Part shown: in pieces, positions 25,754 through 34,868 of the stretch
Layout: each line of letters opens with the position of its first letter
How positions within the stretch are numbered: the first letter of the stretch is position 1
The notes under the pieces: model-generated
What the model saw: the letters and a program-made list of their open reading frames with translations, nothing else
What the model was told of the DNA's origin: nothing
Databases searched by the model: none
NCBI RefSeq assembly: GCF_030816715.1
Contig: NZ_JAUSYH010000001.1
Coordinates: 5,766,001 to 5,830,000, forward strand
DNA from: Streptomyces achromogenes
GTDB taxonomy: Bacteria > Actinomycetota > Actinomycetes > Streptomycetales > Streptomycetaceae
DNA: 64,000 bases
Reading direction: 5' to 3'
Program-made: the position numbers and the translations under genes

Positions 25754-25861
25754 CACTTCGCACCGACACGTTCATCCTGGCTGGACCCGGTGGAGCGGTG
25801 GTTCGCCGAGTTCGGACAGAAGAAGCCCATGCGAGGCGTCCGCCGCTCCTTGCGCCAGGGA
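25754..25861 (+). pseudogene. IS630-family transposase C-terminal relic
   Basis: Starting 10 bp after the NACHT stop, one frame reads HFAPTRSSWLDPVERWFAEF and continues GQKKPMRGVRRSLRQ. This is the conserved C-terminal block of IS630-type DDE transposases (SSWLNxVERWFAEL...RRGVHxSxxxLE), in which the Glu of VERW is the third catalytic acid. Nothing upstream or downstream continues it, so only about 36 codons survive. No terminal inverted repeats were found. Confidence 0.8.
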
Positions 25862-25901
25862 GCTCCATGCGGGGCTCCCTGGCCAGGAGACCGGTCACGC
25901 C

Positions 25902-27530
25902 CTAGTGAGCAGTGCCCGCCGTCGCCGGGGGCAGCTCCACCGCCACGCCCGGGTCGCCCGCGTCCGCCGTGTAGTCCGACGGCTTCGTCTCGTCGACGCC
26001 GTCGGGGGCCTTGGCGGCCTTCAGGACGAAGGTCAGGACCACCGTGACGACCACGTTGAGGACGAAAGCCGTCAGGCCGATGTAGCCGATCTCGCCGATG
26101 CCCGGGATCTCCTTCGCCGAGCCACCGAAGTGCTTCTGCGTCGGGGAGGCGACCCCGTACGCGGCGAAGGTCCCGTAGAGCATGCCGACCGCCCAGCCGG
26201 CGAGCAGCGCCCAGCGGTGGAACCAGCGGGTGAACAGGCCGCCGACCAGTGCGGGGAACGTCTGCAGGATCCAGATGCCGCCCAGCAGCTGGAAGTTGAT
26301 GGCCACCGTCTTGTCCATGGTGAGGACGAAGACCAGCGCCCCGACCTTCACCAGCAGCGAGACCAGCTTGGAGACGCGGGTCTCCTCCTTGGGCGTCGCG
26401 TCCGGCTTGATGAAGTCCTTGTAGATGTTGCGGGTGAAGAGGTTCGCGGCCGCGATCGACATGATGGCCGCGGGCACGAGCGCGCCGATGCCGATCGCCG
26501 CGAACGCCACGCCCGCGAACCAGGACGGGAACATGTCCTCGAACAGCTGCGGGATCGCCAGCTGTCCGTTGGTGACCTTGACCCCGGCCGCGATCGCCAT
26601 GAAGCCCAGCAGGGCGAGCAGGCCCAGCATCAGCGAGTACAGCGGCAGGATCGTGGTGTTGCGGCGGATCACGTCACGGCTGCGCGAGGACAGCGTCGCG
26701 GTGATGGAGTGCGGGTACATGAACAGCGCCAGCGCCGAGCCCAGCGCGAGCGTCGCGTACGTCCACTGACCCGGTTCGGCCGGGGTCAGTGCACCGCGCG
26801 GCTTGCCCGTCGCCGGGTTGGTCTGGCTGAACGCCTCGCCCGCTTTGGCGAAGATGTCGTCGAAGCCGCCGAGCTTGATCGGGATGTAGATGATCGCCAC
26901 CGCGATGACGATGTAGATCAGCGTGTCCTTCACGAACGCGATCAGCGCGGGGGCGCGCAGACCCGAGGAGTAGGTGTAGGCCGCCAGCACGCCGAAGGCG
27001 ATCAGCAGCGGCAGGTCCTTCACGAACCAGTTGGTGTTCTCGCCGCCGCCGACACCCATCACGTCGAGCACGGCCTGGATGCCGACCAGCTGGAGCGCGA
27101 TGTACGGCATCGTGGCCAGGATGCCGGTCACGGCGACCGCCAGCGACAGCCCCTTCGAGCCGAACCGGCCGCGCACGAAGTCCGAGGTGGTGACATAGCC
27201 GTGCTTGTGGGACACCGACCACAGGCGGGGCAGGAACGTGAAGATCAGCGGGTAGACGAGGATCGTGTACGGCACCGCGAAGAAGCCGGCCGCGCCCGCC
27301 GCGTAGATCGCCGCGGGCACGGCGACGAAGGTGTACGCGGTGTACAGGTCGCCGCCGAGCAGGAACCAGGTGACCCAGGTGCCGAACGACCGGCCGCCCA
27401 GGCCCCATTCGTCGAGGCTGTGCTCGTTCTCGGCCTTGCGCCAGCGCGCGGCCAGGAAGCCCATGACCGTGACGGCCAGGAAGAAGAAGATGAAGACGGC
27501 GAGCGCCACGCCGTTCACGCCGTCCTTCAC
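25902..27530 (-). CDS. Sodium:solute symporter (SSS family)
   Basis: A 542-residue polytopic transporter with about 13 membrane segments. Family features: FLAARWRKAENEHSLDEW near the N-terminus, WFLLGGDLYTAYTFVAVPAA in helix 2, and GALVPAAIMSIAAANLFTRNIY in the SSS core. SSS proteins import organic anions, amino acids or sugars with sodium. The pairing with a DUF3311 gene is typical of actinobacterial monocarboxylate permeases (MctC-like), so pyruvate, acetate or similar acids are plausible substrates, by inference. The GTG at 27528-27530 overlaps the DUF3311 stop. Confidence 0.9.
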   Translation of the reverse strand: MKDGVNGVALAVFIFFFLAVTVMGFLAARWRKAENEHSLDEWGLGGRSFGTWVTWFLLGGDLYTAYTFVAVPAAIYAAGAAGFFAVPYTILVYPLIFTFLPRLWSVSHKHGYVTTSDFVRGRFGSKGLSLAVAVTGILATMPYIALQLVGIQAVLDVMGVGGGENTNWFVKDLPLLIAFGVLAAYTYSSGLRAPALIAFVKDTLIYIVIAVAIIYIPIKLGGFDDIFAKAGEAFSQTNPATGKPRGALTPAEPGQWTYATLALGSALALFMYPHSITATLSSRSRDVIRRNTTILPLYSLMLGLLALLGFMAIAAGVKVTNGQLAIPQLFEDMFPSWFAGVAFAAIGIGALVPAAIMSIAAANLFTRNIYKDFIKPDATPKEETRVSKLVSLLVKVGALVFVLTMDKTVAINFQLLGGIWILQTFPALVGGLFTRWFHRWALLAGWAVGMLYGTFAAYGVASPTQKHFGGSAKEIPGIGEIGYIGLTAFVLNVVVTVVLTFVLKAAKAPDGVDETKPSDYTADAGDPGVAVELPPATAGTAH

Positions 27531-27802
27531 CGCGACGCACCGCCCTTCGCGGAGGAGGAGCCCGCCCGGCCGCGCTGGTCGAGCTGCCACAGCTTGTACG
27601 CGACGACCGTGAGCACGGTGGAGATCAGCACCCACAGCATCTGGTACCAGTAGAAGAACGGGATCCCGATGAACGCCGGATCCACCTTCGCGTACGAACC
27701 CACCCACAGCATCGCCACGAAGGGCGCGAACAGACAGAGGCCGATGGCGACGCGCAACGGCGTCACCACCGGCCCCTTGGTCACTTCCGGGGTCTCTGAC
27801 AT
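27527..27802 (-). CDS. DUF3311 small membrane subunit of symporter pair
   Basis: A 91-residue protein with two hydrophobic helices (PLRVAIGLCLFAPFVAMLWVG and FYWYQMLWVLISTVLTVVAY), a common size and layout for DUF3311. It is translated just before the symporter with a 4-bp overlap (GTGA), so both are probably made together. Its exact role, perhaps stabilising the transporter, is not known. Confidence 0.88.
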   Translation of the reverse strand: MSETPEVTKGPVVTPLRVAIGLCLFAPFVAMLWVGSYAKVDPAFIGIPFFYWYQMLWVLISTVLTVVAYKLWQLDQRGRAGSSSAKGGASR

Positions 27803-27901
27803 CGGCGGCTCCGCCCCTCACTCGATCGCCTTGATCACAGATGTAATGCGCAGGCAATGTAAGTGACGGATAAGCCCAGCGGAAGTCCCTCCACAGACCC
27901 T

Positions 27902-28666
27902 CTACTCGGCGGGCCGCTTCAGCCGCGCCACGAACTTGTACCGGTCCCCCCGGTACACCGACCGCACCCACTCCACCGGCAGCCCCGTGCGGTCCAGCGA
28001 GTGGCGGGACAGCATCAGCATCGGCAGCCCCACGTCGGTGCCGAGCAGGCCCGCCTCGCGCGGCGTGGCCAGCGAGGTCTCGATGGTCTCCTCGGCCTCG
28101 GCGAGACGGACGTCGTACACCTCGGCGAGGGCGGTGTACAGCGAGGTGTACTTCGCCAGCGACCGGCGCAGGGCCGGGAAGCGCTTAGCCGACAGATGGG
28201 TCGTCTCGATGGCCATCGGCTCGCCGTTGGCCATCCGCAGCCGCTCGATGCGCAGCACCCGCCCGCCGGCCGTGATGTCGAGCAGCCCGGCGAGGCGGTC
28301 GTCCGCGGTGATGTAGCCGACGTCCAGCAACTGCGAGGTCGGCTCGAGGCCCTGGGCGCGCATGTCCTCGGTGTACGAGGTGAGCTGGAGCGCCTGGGAG
28401 ACCTTCGGCTTGGCGACGAAGGTGCCCTTGCCCTGGATGCGCTCGAGCCGGCCCTCCACGACGAGTTCCTGCAGCGCCTGGCGGACGGTCGTGCGGGAGG
28501 TGTCGAACTCGGCCGCCAGCGTGCGCTCCGGCGGGACCGGGGTGCCCGGCGACTGGGTCTGCGTCATGTCGAGCAGGTGCTTCTTCAGCCGGTAGTACTT
28601 GGGCACGCGCGCGGTACGGACGGTCGTCCCACCCTCGTTCGCCGCACTGCTGACGTCGGTGCTCAT
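27902..28666 (-). CDS. dasR: DasR, GntR-family global regulator of GlcNAc metabolism
   Basis: A 254-residue HutC-subfamily regulator. The N-terminal winged helix contains PVPPERTLAAEFDTSRTTVRQAL and GRLERIQGKGTFVAKP; the C-terminal UTRA domain (about residues 90-250) senses glucosamine-6-phosphate and related GlcNAc phosphates. DasR represses chitin and GlcNAc uptake and catabolism and links nutrition to development and antibiotic synthesis. Length equals that of S. coelicolor DasR. Divergent from dasA, with DasR-site-like sequences in the gap. Confidence 0.96.
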   Translation of the reverse strand: MSTDVSSAANEGGTTVRTARVPKYYRLKKHLLDMTQTQSPGTPVPPERTLAAEFDTSRTTVRQALQELVVEGRLERIQGKGTFVAKPKVSQALQLTSYTEDMRAQGLEPTSQLLDVGYITADDRLAGLLDITAGGRVLRIERLRMANGEPMAIETTHLSAKRFPALRRSLAKYTSLYTALAEVYDVRLAEAEETIETSLATPREAGLLGTDVGLPMLMLSRHSLDRTGLPVEWVRSVYRGDRYKFVARLKRPAE

Positions 28667-28768
28667 GTCCTGCCTTCCCGGCCTCGGATGCGGGTCACAT
28701 CGTGGCACGGCCGCGGGCGCTGCCGCCCCGCCGTTCCGTGATCCCCTCTGTATACCGTCGCAACCTTT

Positions 28769-28784
28769 GCTGGTCTAGTCCACC
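28769..28784. promoter_or_regulatory. DasR-responsive element (dre) upstream of dasR
   Basis: GCTGGTCTAGTCCACC matches 13 of 16 positions of the dre consensus ACTGGTCTAGACCACT. About 100 bp before the dasR start, it would allow autoregulation. A further half-site, TGGTCTACC, lies at 28793-28801. Confidence 0.75.
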
Positions 28785-28938
28785 AGGTCAAATGGTCTAC
28801 CAGGGCGACGCCCTCCGGTGCCGAGGTTTTCGAGGGCTTCTTACTTAAAGGTTCCTGCATATGTAGGTCCCATAACGGCTGGTCGGAGGGTATTCGGCCA
28901 CCCTTGACAGGCTCAGTGGCCTGAGCCAAGCTCTGCGC

Positions 28939-28954
28939 ACTGGTCTACACCATT
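28939..28954. promoter_or_regulatory. DasR-responsive element (dre) upstream of dasA
   Basis: ACTGGTCTACACCATT matches 14 of 16 positions of the dre consensus and lies about 62 bp before the dasA GTG, a position suited to repression of dasA. Confidence 0.88.
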
Positions 28955-29015
28955 GGTCCAGAGATCGAGGTCCCGGCCCGTGGGCGGGGGGTGTGGCATC
29001 CCTGAGGAGGATGGC

Positions 29016-30296
29016 GTGAAGCGCAAGCTGATAGCCGCGATCGGTATCGCGGGCATGATGGTCTCCATCGCGGCGTGCGGGGACGACAGCGGGAGTGGGG
29101 ACTCGAAGGGCACCGACGCCAAGGAGCTGACCGTCTGGCTCACCGTCGACGCGCAGAACAACTGGCCCCAGCTGGTGAAGGCCGCCGACGCGGCGGTGCA
29201 GAAGGCGCACCCCGGCGTCAAGATCAACCACGAGTACTACGGCTGGCCGGACAAGAACGCCAAGCTGGACGCCGTCCTCGCCACCGACAAGGCCCCCGAC
29301 GTCGTCGAGATGGGCAACACCGAGATGCTCGGCTACATGGTCAAGGGCGCCTTCGCCCCCCTCGACGCGGGCACGTTCGACAACTCCTCCGCCTGGCTCG
29401 ACGGCCTCAAGGCCTCGGTGACCTACGACGGCAAGACCTACGGCGTGCCGTACTACGCCGGCGGCCGCGTCGCCAACTGGCGCAAGGACGTCTTCGCCGC
29501 CGCCGGGGTGACGTCCACCCCGAAGACGTACGCGGAGCTCACCGCGGCCCTCGACAAGGTGCAGAAGAAGGAGGGCGACAAGTTCTCCGCCTGGTTCCAG
29601 CCCAGCCGTGACTGGTACGCGGCCATGTCCTTCGTCTACGACGCCGGCGGCTCCATCGCCAAGGAGGACGGCGGCCGGTGGAAGGCCGCCCTGTCCTCGC
29701 CGGAGTCCCTCAAGGGCCTCAACGAGTTCAAGAAGGTCCTCGACTCGTACATGCACGGCGACAAGACCAAGGACGAGTCCGACCGCTACATCGTCTACGG
29801 CCAGGGCAAGTCCGGCATGATCTTCGCCCCCGCCTGGGAGGGCGCGACCGCCGCCGCCAAGGAGAACGACAAGACCGGCAAGCTCGCCGGCAACGTCGAG
29901 AACTTCGTGATGCCCGGCCCGTCCGGCAAGAACCTCCCCGTCTTCCTCGGCGGTTCCGACCTCGCCGTCCCGGTGAAGTCCGACGCGCAGGGCCTCGCCG
30001 CCGAGTGGATCAACGCCTTCACCGGTCCCGCCGGACAGAAGGGCCTGATCGCCAAGGGCAACCTGCCCAACAACAAGACCGACCTCGCCACCCTCAAGAA
30101 CGACCCGGCGACGGCGGTCCCGGCCACCGCGGCCGAGTCCAACTGGTTCGTCCCGATGGCCCCCGGCTGGGGCCAGGTCGAGAAGGCCCAGGTGCTCCAG
30201 ACCATGCTCCAGAGCATCGGCACCGGCAAGAAGACGGTCGAGGCCGCCGCGAAGGACGCGGACGCCGCGATCGACAAGGTCATCAACACCAAGTGA
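29016..30296 (+). CDS. dasA: DasA, chitobiose-binding lipoprotein of DasABC
   Basis: A 426-residue extracytoplasmic solute-binding lipoprotein. The signal peptide MKRKLIAAIGIAGMMVSIAAC ends in a lipobox whose Cys (about residue 21) is lipidated. The mature part is a type 1 sugar-binding protein that delivers N,N'-diacetylchitobiose to DasBC. The GTG at 29016 has AGGAGG five bases upstream. Controlled by DasR through the dre at 28939. A strong hairpin after the stop probably limits read-through to dasB, giving excess binding protein. Confidence 0.96.
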   Translation: MKRKLIAAIGIAGMMVSIAACGDDSGSGDSKGTDAKELTVWLTVDAQNNWPQLVKAADAAVQKAHPGVKINHEYYGWPDKNAKLDAVLATDKAPDVVEMGNTEMLGYMVKGAFAPLDAGTFDNSSAWLDGLKASVTYDGKTYGVPYYAGGRVANWRKDVFAAAGVTSTPKTYAELTAALDKVQKKEGDKFSAWFQPSRDWYAAMSFVYDAGGSIAKEDGGRWKAALSSPESLKGLNEFKKVLDSYMHGDKTKDESDRYIVYGQGKSGMIFAPAWEGATAAAKENDKTGKLAGNVENFVMPGPSGKNLPVFLGGSDLAVPVKSDAQGLAAEWINAFTGPAGQKGLIAKGNLPNNKTDLATLKNDPATAVPATAAESNWFVPMAPGWGQVEKAQVLQTMLQSIGTGKKTVEAAAKDADAAIDKVINTK

Positions 30297-30302
30297 CCTG
30301 AG

Positions 30303-30332
30303 GGCAGGGCCCGTGGCCCACCGGGCCCTGCC
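30303..30332 (+). terminator. Intercistronic hairpin between dasA and dasB
   Basis: GGCAGGGCCCG (30303-30313) pairs perfectly with CGGGCCCTGCC (30322-30332) around an 8-base loop, 7 bp after the dasA stop and 38 bp before dasB. It is a likely partial terminator or mRNA-stabilising element that sets the ratio of binding protein to permeases. Confidence 0.75.
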
Positions 30333-30369
30333 TCCCGTACGACCCGAAGGACCGCTGAGGAGCGCGCGG

Positions 30370-31353
30370 ATGAGTGCCGCAGACACGACCACCCCTGCCA
30401 AGGCGCCGCCGCGGCGGCCGTCACCGCCACCACCCGCGCCGCCGGGCGGACCGCGGACGAAACGCGCGTCCGCCGGAACCCCCTGGCTGCTCCTCGCACC
30501 CTGCCTGCTGGTGCTCGCCCTGGTGATGGGCTATCCGCTGGTCCGGCTCGTCACCCTCTCCTTCCAGAAGTTCGGGCAGTCCCAGCTGTGGGGCTTCCAG
30601 CCCGCCGAGTCGGTCGGGTTCGACAACTTCGCCGGCGTGCTGGGCGACGGCGAGTTCTGGCAGGTCGTCCTGCGCACGATTGTCTTCGCGGCCGGCTGCG
30701 TGACCCTCACGATGGTCCTCGGCATGATGATCGCGCTGCTTCTCCAGCGGGTCTCCGGCTGGGTGAAGACCCTCGTCAACATCGCGCTCGTGGCGAGTTG
30801 GGGCATGCCGGTCATCGTCGCCACCACCGTCTTCAAGTGGCTGTTCGACTCCGACTACGGCATCCTCAACGCCGTCCTCAGCAGACTGCCCGGCGTCGAA
30901 CTGATCGGCCACAACTGGTTCGCGAGCGGACCGCAGGGCCTCGCGGTGATCATGCTGCTGGTGATCTGGGGCGCGGTGCCCTTCGTGGTGATCACCCTCA
31001 GCGCCGGCCTCACCCAGGTGCCCGCCGAGCTGGAGGAGGCCGCCCGCCTCGACGGCGCCGGCGCCTGGGGCGTCTTCCGGTACGTCACCCTGCCCGTCCT
31101 CAAGCCGATCGTCGTGATGCTCACGACCCTGTCGGTCATCTGGGACATGGGTGTCTTCCCCCAGGTCTTCGTCATGCGCAACGGCCACCCCGAGGCCGAG
31201 TTCCAGCTCCTGACGACGTACTCCTACGACCGCGCCTTCGTCGTCAACGACTACGGCCAGGGCTCGGCCATCGCGCTGATCACCGTACTGCTGCTGCTCG
31301 GGGTGGTCGCCGTCTACATGCGCCAGATGCTGAAGATCGGAGAGGTGGAATGA
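30370..31353 (+). CDS. dasB: DasB, chitobiose ABC transporter permease
   Basis: A 327-residue inner-membrane permease of the MalF/UgpA type, with six membrane helices after a Pro-rich cytoplasmic N-terminus (residues 8-30). The EAA loop that contacts the ATPase is seen as LEEAARLDGAGAWGVF. GAGGAG lies 8 nt before the ATG. Works with DasA and DasC; the ATPase is not encoded nearby, and in Streptomyces the shared MsiK serves such importers. Confidence 0.95.
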   Translation: MSAADTTTPAKAPPRRPSPPPPAPPGGPRTKRASAGTPWLLLAPCLLVLALVMGYPLVRLVTLSFQKFGQSQLWGFQPAESVGFDNFAGVLGDGEFWQVVLRTIVFAAGCVTLTMVLGMMIALLLQRVSGWVKTLVNIALVASWGMPVIVATTVFKWLFDSDYGILNAVLSRLPGVELIGHNWFASGPQGLAVIMLLVIWGAVPFVVITLSAGLTQVPAELEEAARLDGAGAWGVFRYVTLPVLKPIVVMLTTLSVIWDMGVFPQVFVMRNGHPEAEFQLLTTYSYDRAFVVNDYGQGSAIALITVLLLLGVVAVYMRQMLKIGEVE

Positions 31354-32198
31354 CCAGCGTGCGCACCCTCGCCGCGCCGCGCCGGACGTCACGGCTCGGC
31401 TGGAACCTCCTCGGCCTGCTGGTCTTCGCCGTCGCCGGCTTCCCCGTCTACTGGATGCTCACCACGGCGTTCAAGCCGGCGAAGGACGCGATCGACCCGG
31501 ACCCCAGCCTGCTGCCGACGCACCTGACCCTCGACAACTTCAGCCGCGCGCTGCACATCGCCGACTTCTGGGGGCCGGTGGGCCGCAGCCTGCTCGTCTC
31601 CCTGGCGGTCGTCGCGATCGGCGTCGTCGTGGGCATGCTGGCCGCGCTCGCCATCTCCCGGTTCGCCTTCCGCGGCCGCAAGATCGTCATCGTCGGCATC
31701 CTTGCGGTGCAGATGGTCCCGCTCGTTGCCATGATCATCCCGGTCTTCCTGCTGCTGAACGACCTGGACCAGTACGACAAGCTCTCCGGCCTGATCATCA
31801 CGTACCTGACCTTCATCCTCCCGTTCACGGTGTGGACCCTGCGCGGCTTCATCGTCAACATCCCCAAGGAGCTGGAGGAGGCGGCGATGGTCGACGGCTG
31901 CACCCGCACCGGCGCCTTCGTCCGCGTCGTCTTCCCGCTGCTGGCCCCCGGCATGGTCGCCACCTCGGTCTACGGCTTCATCCAGGCCTGGAACGAGTAC
32001 CTGTACGCCCTGATGCTGCTCAGCCAGAACAACCAGACGGCGACCGTGTGGCTCAGCAACTTCTCCACCAAGCACGGCACCGAGTACGCCCCGATGATGG
32101 CCGGCGCCACCATGATGGCGCTGCCGATCGTCGCCCTCTTCCTCCTCGTCCAGCGCAAGATGGCCGCGGGGCTGACCGCGGGCGCCGTGAAGGGATGA
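31350..32198 (+). CDS. dasC: DasC, chitobiose ABC transporter permease
   Basis: A 282-residue MalG-type permease with six membrane helices. The EAA loop is LEEAAMVDGCTRTGAF. Overlaps dasB by 4 bp (ATGA), so the two permeases are translated together, and is followed after 7 bp by the dasD hydrolase gene. Confidence 0.95.
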   Translation: MTSVRTLAAPRRTSRLGWNLLGLLVFAVAGFPVYWMLTTAFKPAKDAIDPDPSLLPTHLTLDNFSRALHIADFWGPVGRSLLVSLAVVAIGVVVGMLAALAISRFAFRGRKIVIVGILAVQMVPLVAMIIPVFLLLNDLDQYDKLSGLIITYLTFILPFTVWTLRGFIVNIPKELEEAAMVDGCTRTGAFVRVVFPLLAPGMVATSVYGFIQAWNEYLYALMLLSQNNQTATVWLSNFSTKHGTEYAPMMAGATMMALPIVALFLLVQRKMAAGLTAGAVKG

Positions 32199-32205
32199 CG
32201 CCCCG

Positions 32206-33705
32206 ATGACGACACTCGCCAGCGGCACCGACACACTCACCCGCGACGCCCTGACGGTCCTGCAGCCCGGCTTCCCCGGCACCACCGCCCCCGACTGGCT
32301 GCTGCGCCGGCTCGGCGAAGGGCTGGCATCGGTCGGCCTGTTCGGCAGGAACATCGCCTCGCCCGGACAACTCGCCGCTCTGACCGCCCGCCTGCGCGCA
32401 GAACGGGACGACGTCCTGGTCGCGATCGACGAGGAGGGCGGGGACGTCACCCGCCTCGAGGTGCGCACCGGCTCCAGCTTCCCCGGCAACCACGCGCTCG
32501 GCGCGGTGGACGACGTCTCGCTCACCCTGGAGGTCGCCGCCGAGCTGGGCCGCCGCCTCGCCGCCTGCGGGGTCAACCTCAACTGGGCGCCCTCCGCCGA
32601 CGTCAACTCCAACGCCGCGAACCCGGTCATCGGCGTGCGCTCCTTCGGCGCCGACCCCGCCCTGGTCGCCCGCCACACCGCCGCCTACGTCACCGGCCTG
32701 CAGTCGGCCGGCGTCGCGGCCTGCACCAAGCACTTCCCGGGCCACGGCGACACGGCCGTCGACTCCCACCACGCGCTCCCGCGCATCGACGCCGGCCCGG
32801 CGGTCCTGTCCGAACGCGAGCTGACCCCGTTCCGTGCGGCCATCGCCGCCGGCACCCGCGCCGTGATGAGCGCGCACATCCTGGTCCCGGCCCTCGACCC
32901 GGCGCATCCGGCAACGTTGTCCCCCCGCGTCCTCACCGCGCTCCTGCGCGACGAACTCGGCTACGACGGCCTGGTCGTCACCGACGGAATGGAGATGCAG
33001 GCCGTCGCCGCGACCTACGGCATCGAGCGCGGCAGCGTCCTCGCGATCGCCGCGGGCGCCGACGCCATCTGCGTGGGCGGCGGCCTCGCCGACGACGAGA
33101 CGGTGTGCCGGCTGCGCGACGCCCTGGTCACCGCCGTCCGCACGGGCGAACTCCCCGAGGAACGCCTCGCCGACGCGGCACGACGGGTACGGGCCCTCGC
33201 CCGCTGGACGGCGACGGGAGCCCCGGCCGGTACCGGGCAGCCGGACGGCGCGGCCGTGCGCGCCGACGTCGGCCTGATCGCCGCCCGCCGCGCCCTGCGG
33301 CTGACCGGCGACGAGGTCTTCTCGCCCCTCACCGATCCGCCGTACGTCGCCGCCCTCACCCCGGTCGCCAACATCGCCGTCGGCGACGAGACCCCGTGGG
33401 GGATGGCCGCCGAGCTGATCCGGCTGCTGCCGGGAACGGAGACCGGCAGCTTCGCCGGCCCGGACGCGGGGCACGCCGCGCTGGTCGCGGCGGGGGAGCG
33501 GCGGATCGTCGCCGTGGTCCGCGACGAGCACCGGCACCCCTGGATGGCGACCGCCCTCGACACCCTCCTCGCGGCCCGCCCGGACACGGTGGTCGTCGAG
33601 ATGGGCGTCCCCCAGGCCCCGCCCCGGGGCGCCCTGCACATCGCCACCCACGGCGCCGCCCGGGTCTGCGCCCGCGCGGCGGCGGAGGTCGTCGCGGGAG
33701 GCTAG
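32206..33705 (+). CDS. dasD: GH3 beta-N-acetylglucosaminidase DasD
   Basis: A 499-residue intracellular glycoside hydrolase of family 3. The N-terminal barrel holds the NagZ-type signature KHFPGHGDTAVDSHHALP, whose His/Asp dyad is the acid-base, and the nucleophile Asp in VVTDGMEMQA. A second, less conserved domain follows from about residue 350. No signal peptide is seen. Last gene of the das operon, it would split imported chitobiose to GlcNAc, feeding NagK/NagA and NagB. The name follows S. coelicolor usage as I recall it. Confidence 0.9.
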   Translation: MTTLASGTDTLTRDALTVLQPGFPGTTAPDWLLRRLGEGLASVGLFGRNIASPGQLAALTARLRAERDDVLVAIDEEGGDVTRLEVRTGSSFPGNHALGAVDDVSLTLEVAAELGRRLAACGVNLNWAPSADVNSNAANPVIGVRSFGADPALVARHTAAYVTGLQSAGVAACTKHFPGHGDTAVDSHHALPRIDAGPAVLSERELTPFRAAIAAGTRAVMSAHILVPALDPAHPATLSPRVLTALLRDELGYDGLVVTDGMEMQAVAATYGIERGSVLAIAAGADAICVGGGLADDETVCRLRDALVTAVRTGELPEERLADAARRVRALARWTATGAPAGTGQPDGAAVRADVGLIAARRALRLTGDEVFSPLTDPPYVAALTPVANIAVGDETPWGMAAELIRLLPGTETGSFAGPDAGHAALVAAGERRIVAVVRDEHRHPWMATALDTLLAARPDTVVVEMGVPQAPPRGALHIATHGAARVCARAAAEVVAGG

Positions 33706-33723
33706 TGCCGTGACCGGGCACGA

Positions 33724-33775
33724 CGACGAGGAAGGCGCCGGGTCCCTGGTCGGGAACCCGGCGCCTTCCTCGTCG
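33724..33775. terminator. Bidirectional terminator between dasD and nagB
   Basis: A perfect 20-bp inverted repeat: 33724-33743 (CGACGAGGAAGGCGCCGGGT) and 33756-33775, with a 12-base loop. It lies between the convergent dasD and nagB genes and would stop transcription from both sides. Confidence 0.92.
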
Positions 33776-33829
33776 CGGCGGTCGTGGTGGAGCGGCGGTC
33801 GCGGTGCGCGGTGGAGCGGGCGCGCCGCC

Positions 33830-34615
33830 TCAGATCCCCTGCCACCGCGGCTTGTGGGCATAGGTGTGGCGGAAGTACTCCGCGAGCTTCAGTTTGGACG
33901 CGGCGGCCTCGTCGACGACGACCGTGGCGTGCGGGTGCAGTTGCAGCGCGGAGGCCGGGCACACGGCGGCGACCGGCCCCTCGACGGAGGCGGCGACCGC
34001 GTCCGCCTTGCCCTCCCCGGTGGCGAGCAGCACCACGTGCCGGGCCTCCAGGATCGTCCCGATGCCCTGGGTGATGACGTGGTGCGGGACCTGCTCGACG
34101 TCTCCGTCGAAGAACCTGGCGTTGTCCACCCGGGTCTGCTCGGTCAGCGTCTTGATCCGGGTCCGTGAGCGCAGCGACGAGCACGGCTCGTTGAACCCGA
34201 TGTGCCCGTCGGTGCCGATCCCGAGCAGCTGGAGGTCCACGCCGCCGGCCGCCGCCAGCGCCCGGTCGTAGGCCTCGCAGGCGGCCTGCACGTCGTCGGC
34301 CGTGCCGTCCGGACCGAGGAACGCCTCCATCTTCACGCCCAGCGGCTCGAGGACCTCGCGCCGCAGGACCGAGCGGTAGGACTCGGGGTGCTCGGCGGGC
34401 AGGCCCACGTACTCGTCGAGCTGGGCGATCCGGGCGCGCGCGGTGTCCACCGTGCCGGCACGCACCCGGGCGGCCAGCGCCTCGTAGACGGGCAGCGGGG
34501 TGGAACCGGTGGCCACCCCGAGCAGCGCGTCCGGCTTGCGCCGAAGGAGCTGGGCCATGGCCTCGGCGATGAGCTCGCCGCCCGACCGGGCGTCCGCGAC
34601 GATGACAACTTCCAC
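33830..34615 (-). CDS. nagB: Glucosamine-6-phosphate deaminase
   Basis: A 261-residue enzyme that turns glucosamine-6-phosphate into fructose-6-phosphate plus ammonia. Signatures: GVATGSTPLPVY (phosphate loop), AQLDEYVGL (catalytic Asp), and GIGTDGHIGFNEP. The minus-strand GTG at 34613-34615 gives the usual family length. Its substrate is also the ligand that releases DasR; a dre-like site lies about 50 bp upstream. Confidence 0.95.
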   Translation of the reverse strand: MEVVIVADARSGGELIAEAMAQLLRRKPDALLGVATGSTPLPVYEALAARVRAGTVDTARARIAQLDEYVGLPAEHPESYRSVLRREVLEPLGVKMEAFLGPDGTADDVQAACEAYDRALAAAGGVDLQLLGIGTDGHIGFNEPCSSLRSRTRIKTLTEQTRVDNARFFDGDVEQVPHHVITQGIGTILEARHVVLLATGEGKADAVAASVEGPVAAVCPASALQLHPHATVVVDEAAASKLKLAEYFRHTYAHKPRWQGI

Positions 34616-34662
34616 GCTGGCCTGCCGTTCTGAGAGGGGGCTCCGAGGGCCCGGAAGGGCTA

Positions 34663-34678
34663 TGTGGTTTAGACCAAT
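34663..34678. promoter_or_regulatory. DasR-responsive element (dre) upstream of nagB
   Basis: TGTGGTTTAGACCAAT matches 13 of 16 positions of the dre consensus and lies 48 bp before the nagB GTG. Confidence 0.8.
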
Positions 34679-34868
34679 CCAGGGGTTCAATCTAGCAGAA
34701 TCGGGAGCCCCCGTCTTTGGGTGCGGAGCGGGATGGGCGGGCCGGATCCGGGGCGGGCCGGGGAAATTGCCTCGCACATCCGCCCCGCACGGGAAGCCGC
34801 ACAGGCTAGGCTGCGTGATGGATGTCAGAGCATCCGAACACCTACGACGACGAACAAGCTCCCACGCA

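Noticed and set aside
16628..25756. Very long frames opposite nrdS, nrdA and the NACHT gene
   Set aside because: They mirror GC-rich third positions of the real genes and show no domain or start signal.
27803..27901. GntR operator before the symporter pair
   Set aside because: TTACAT-like repeats are present but do not form a clear palindrome or match the DasR box.
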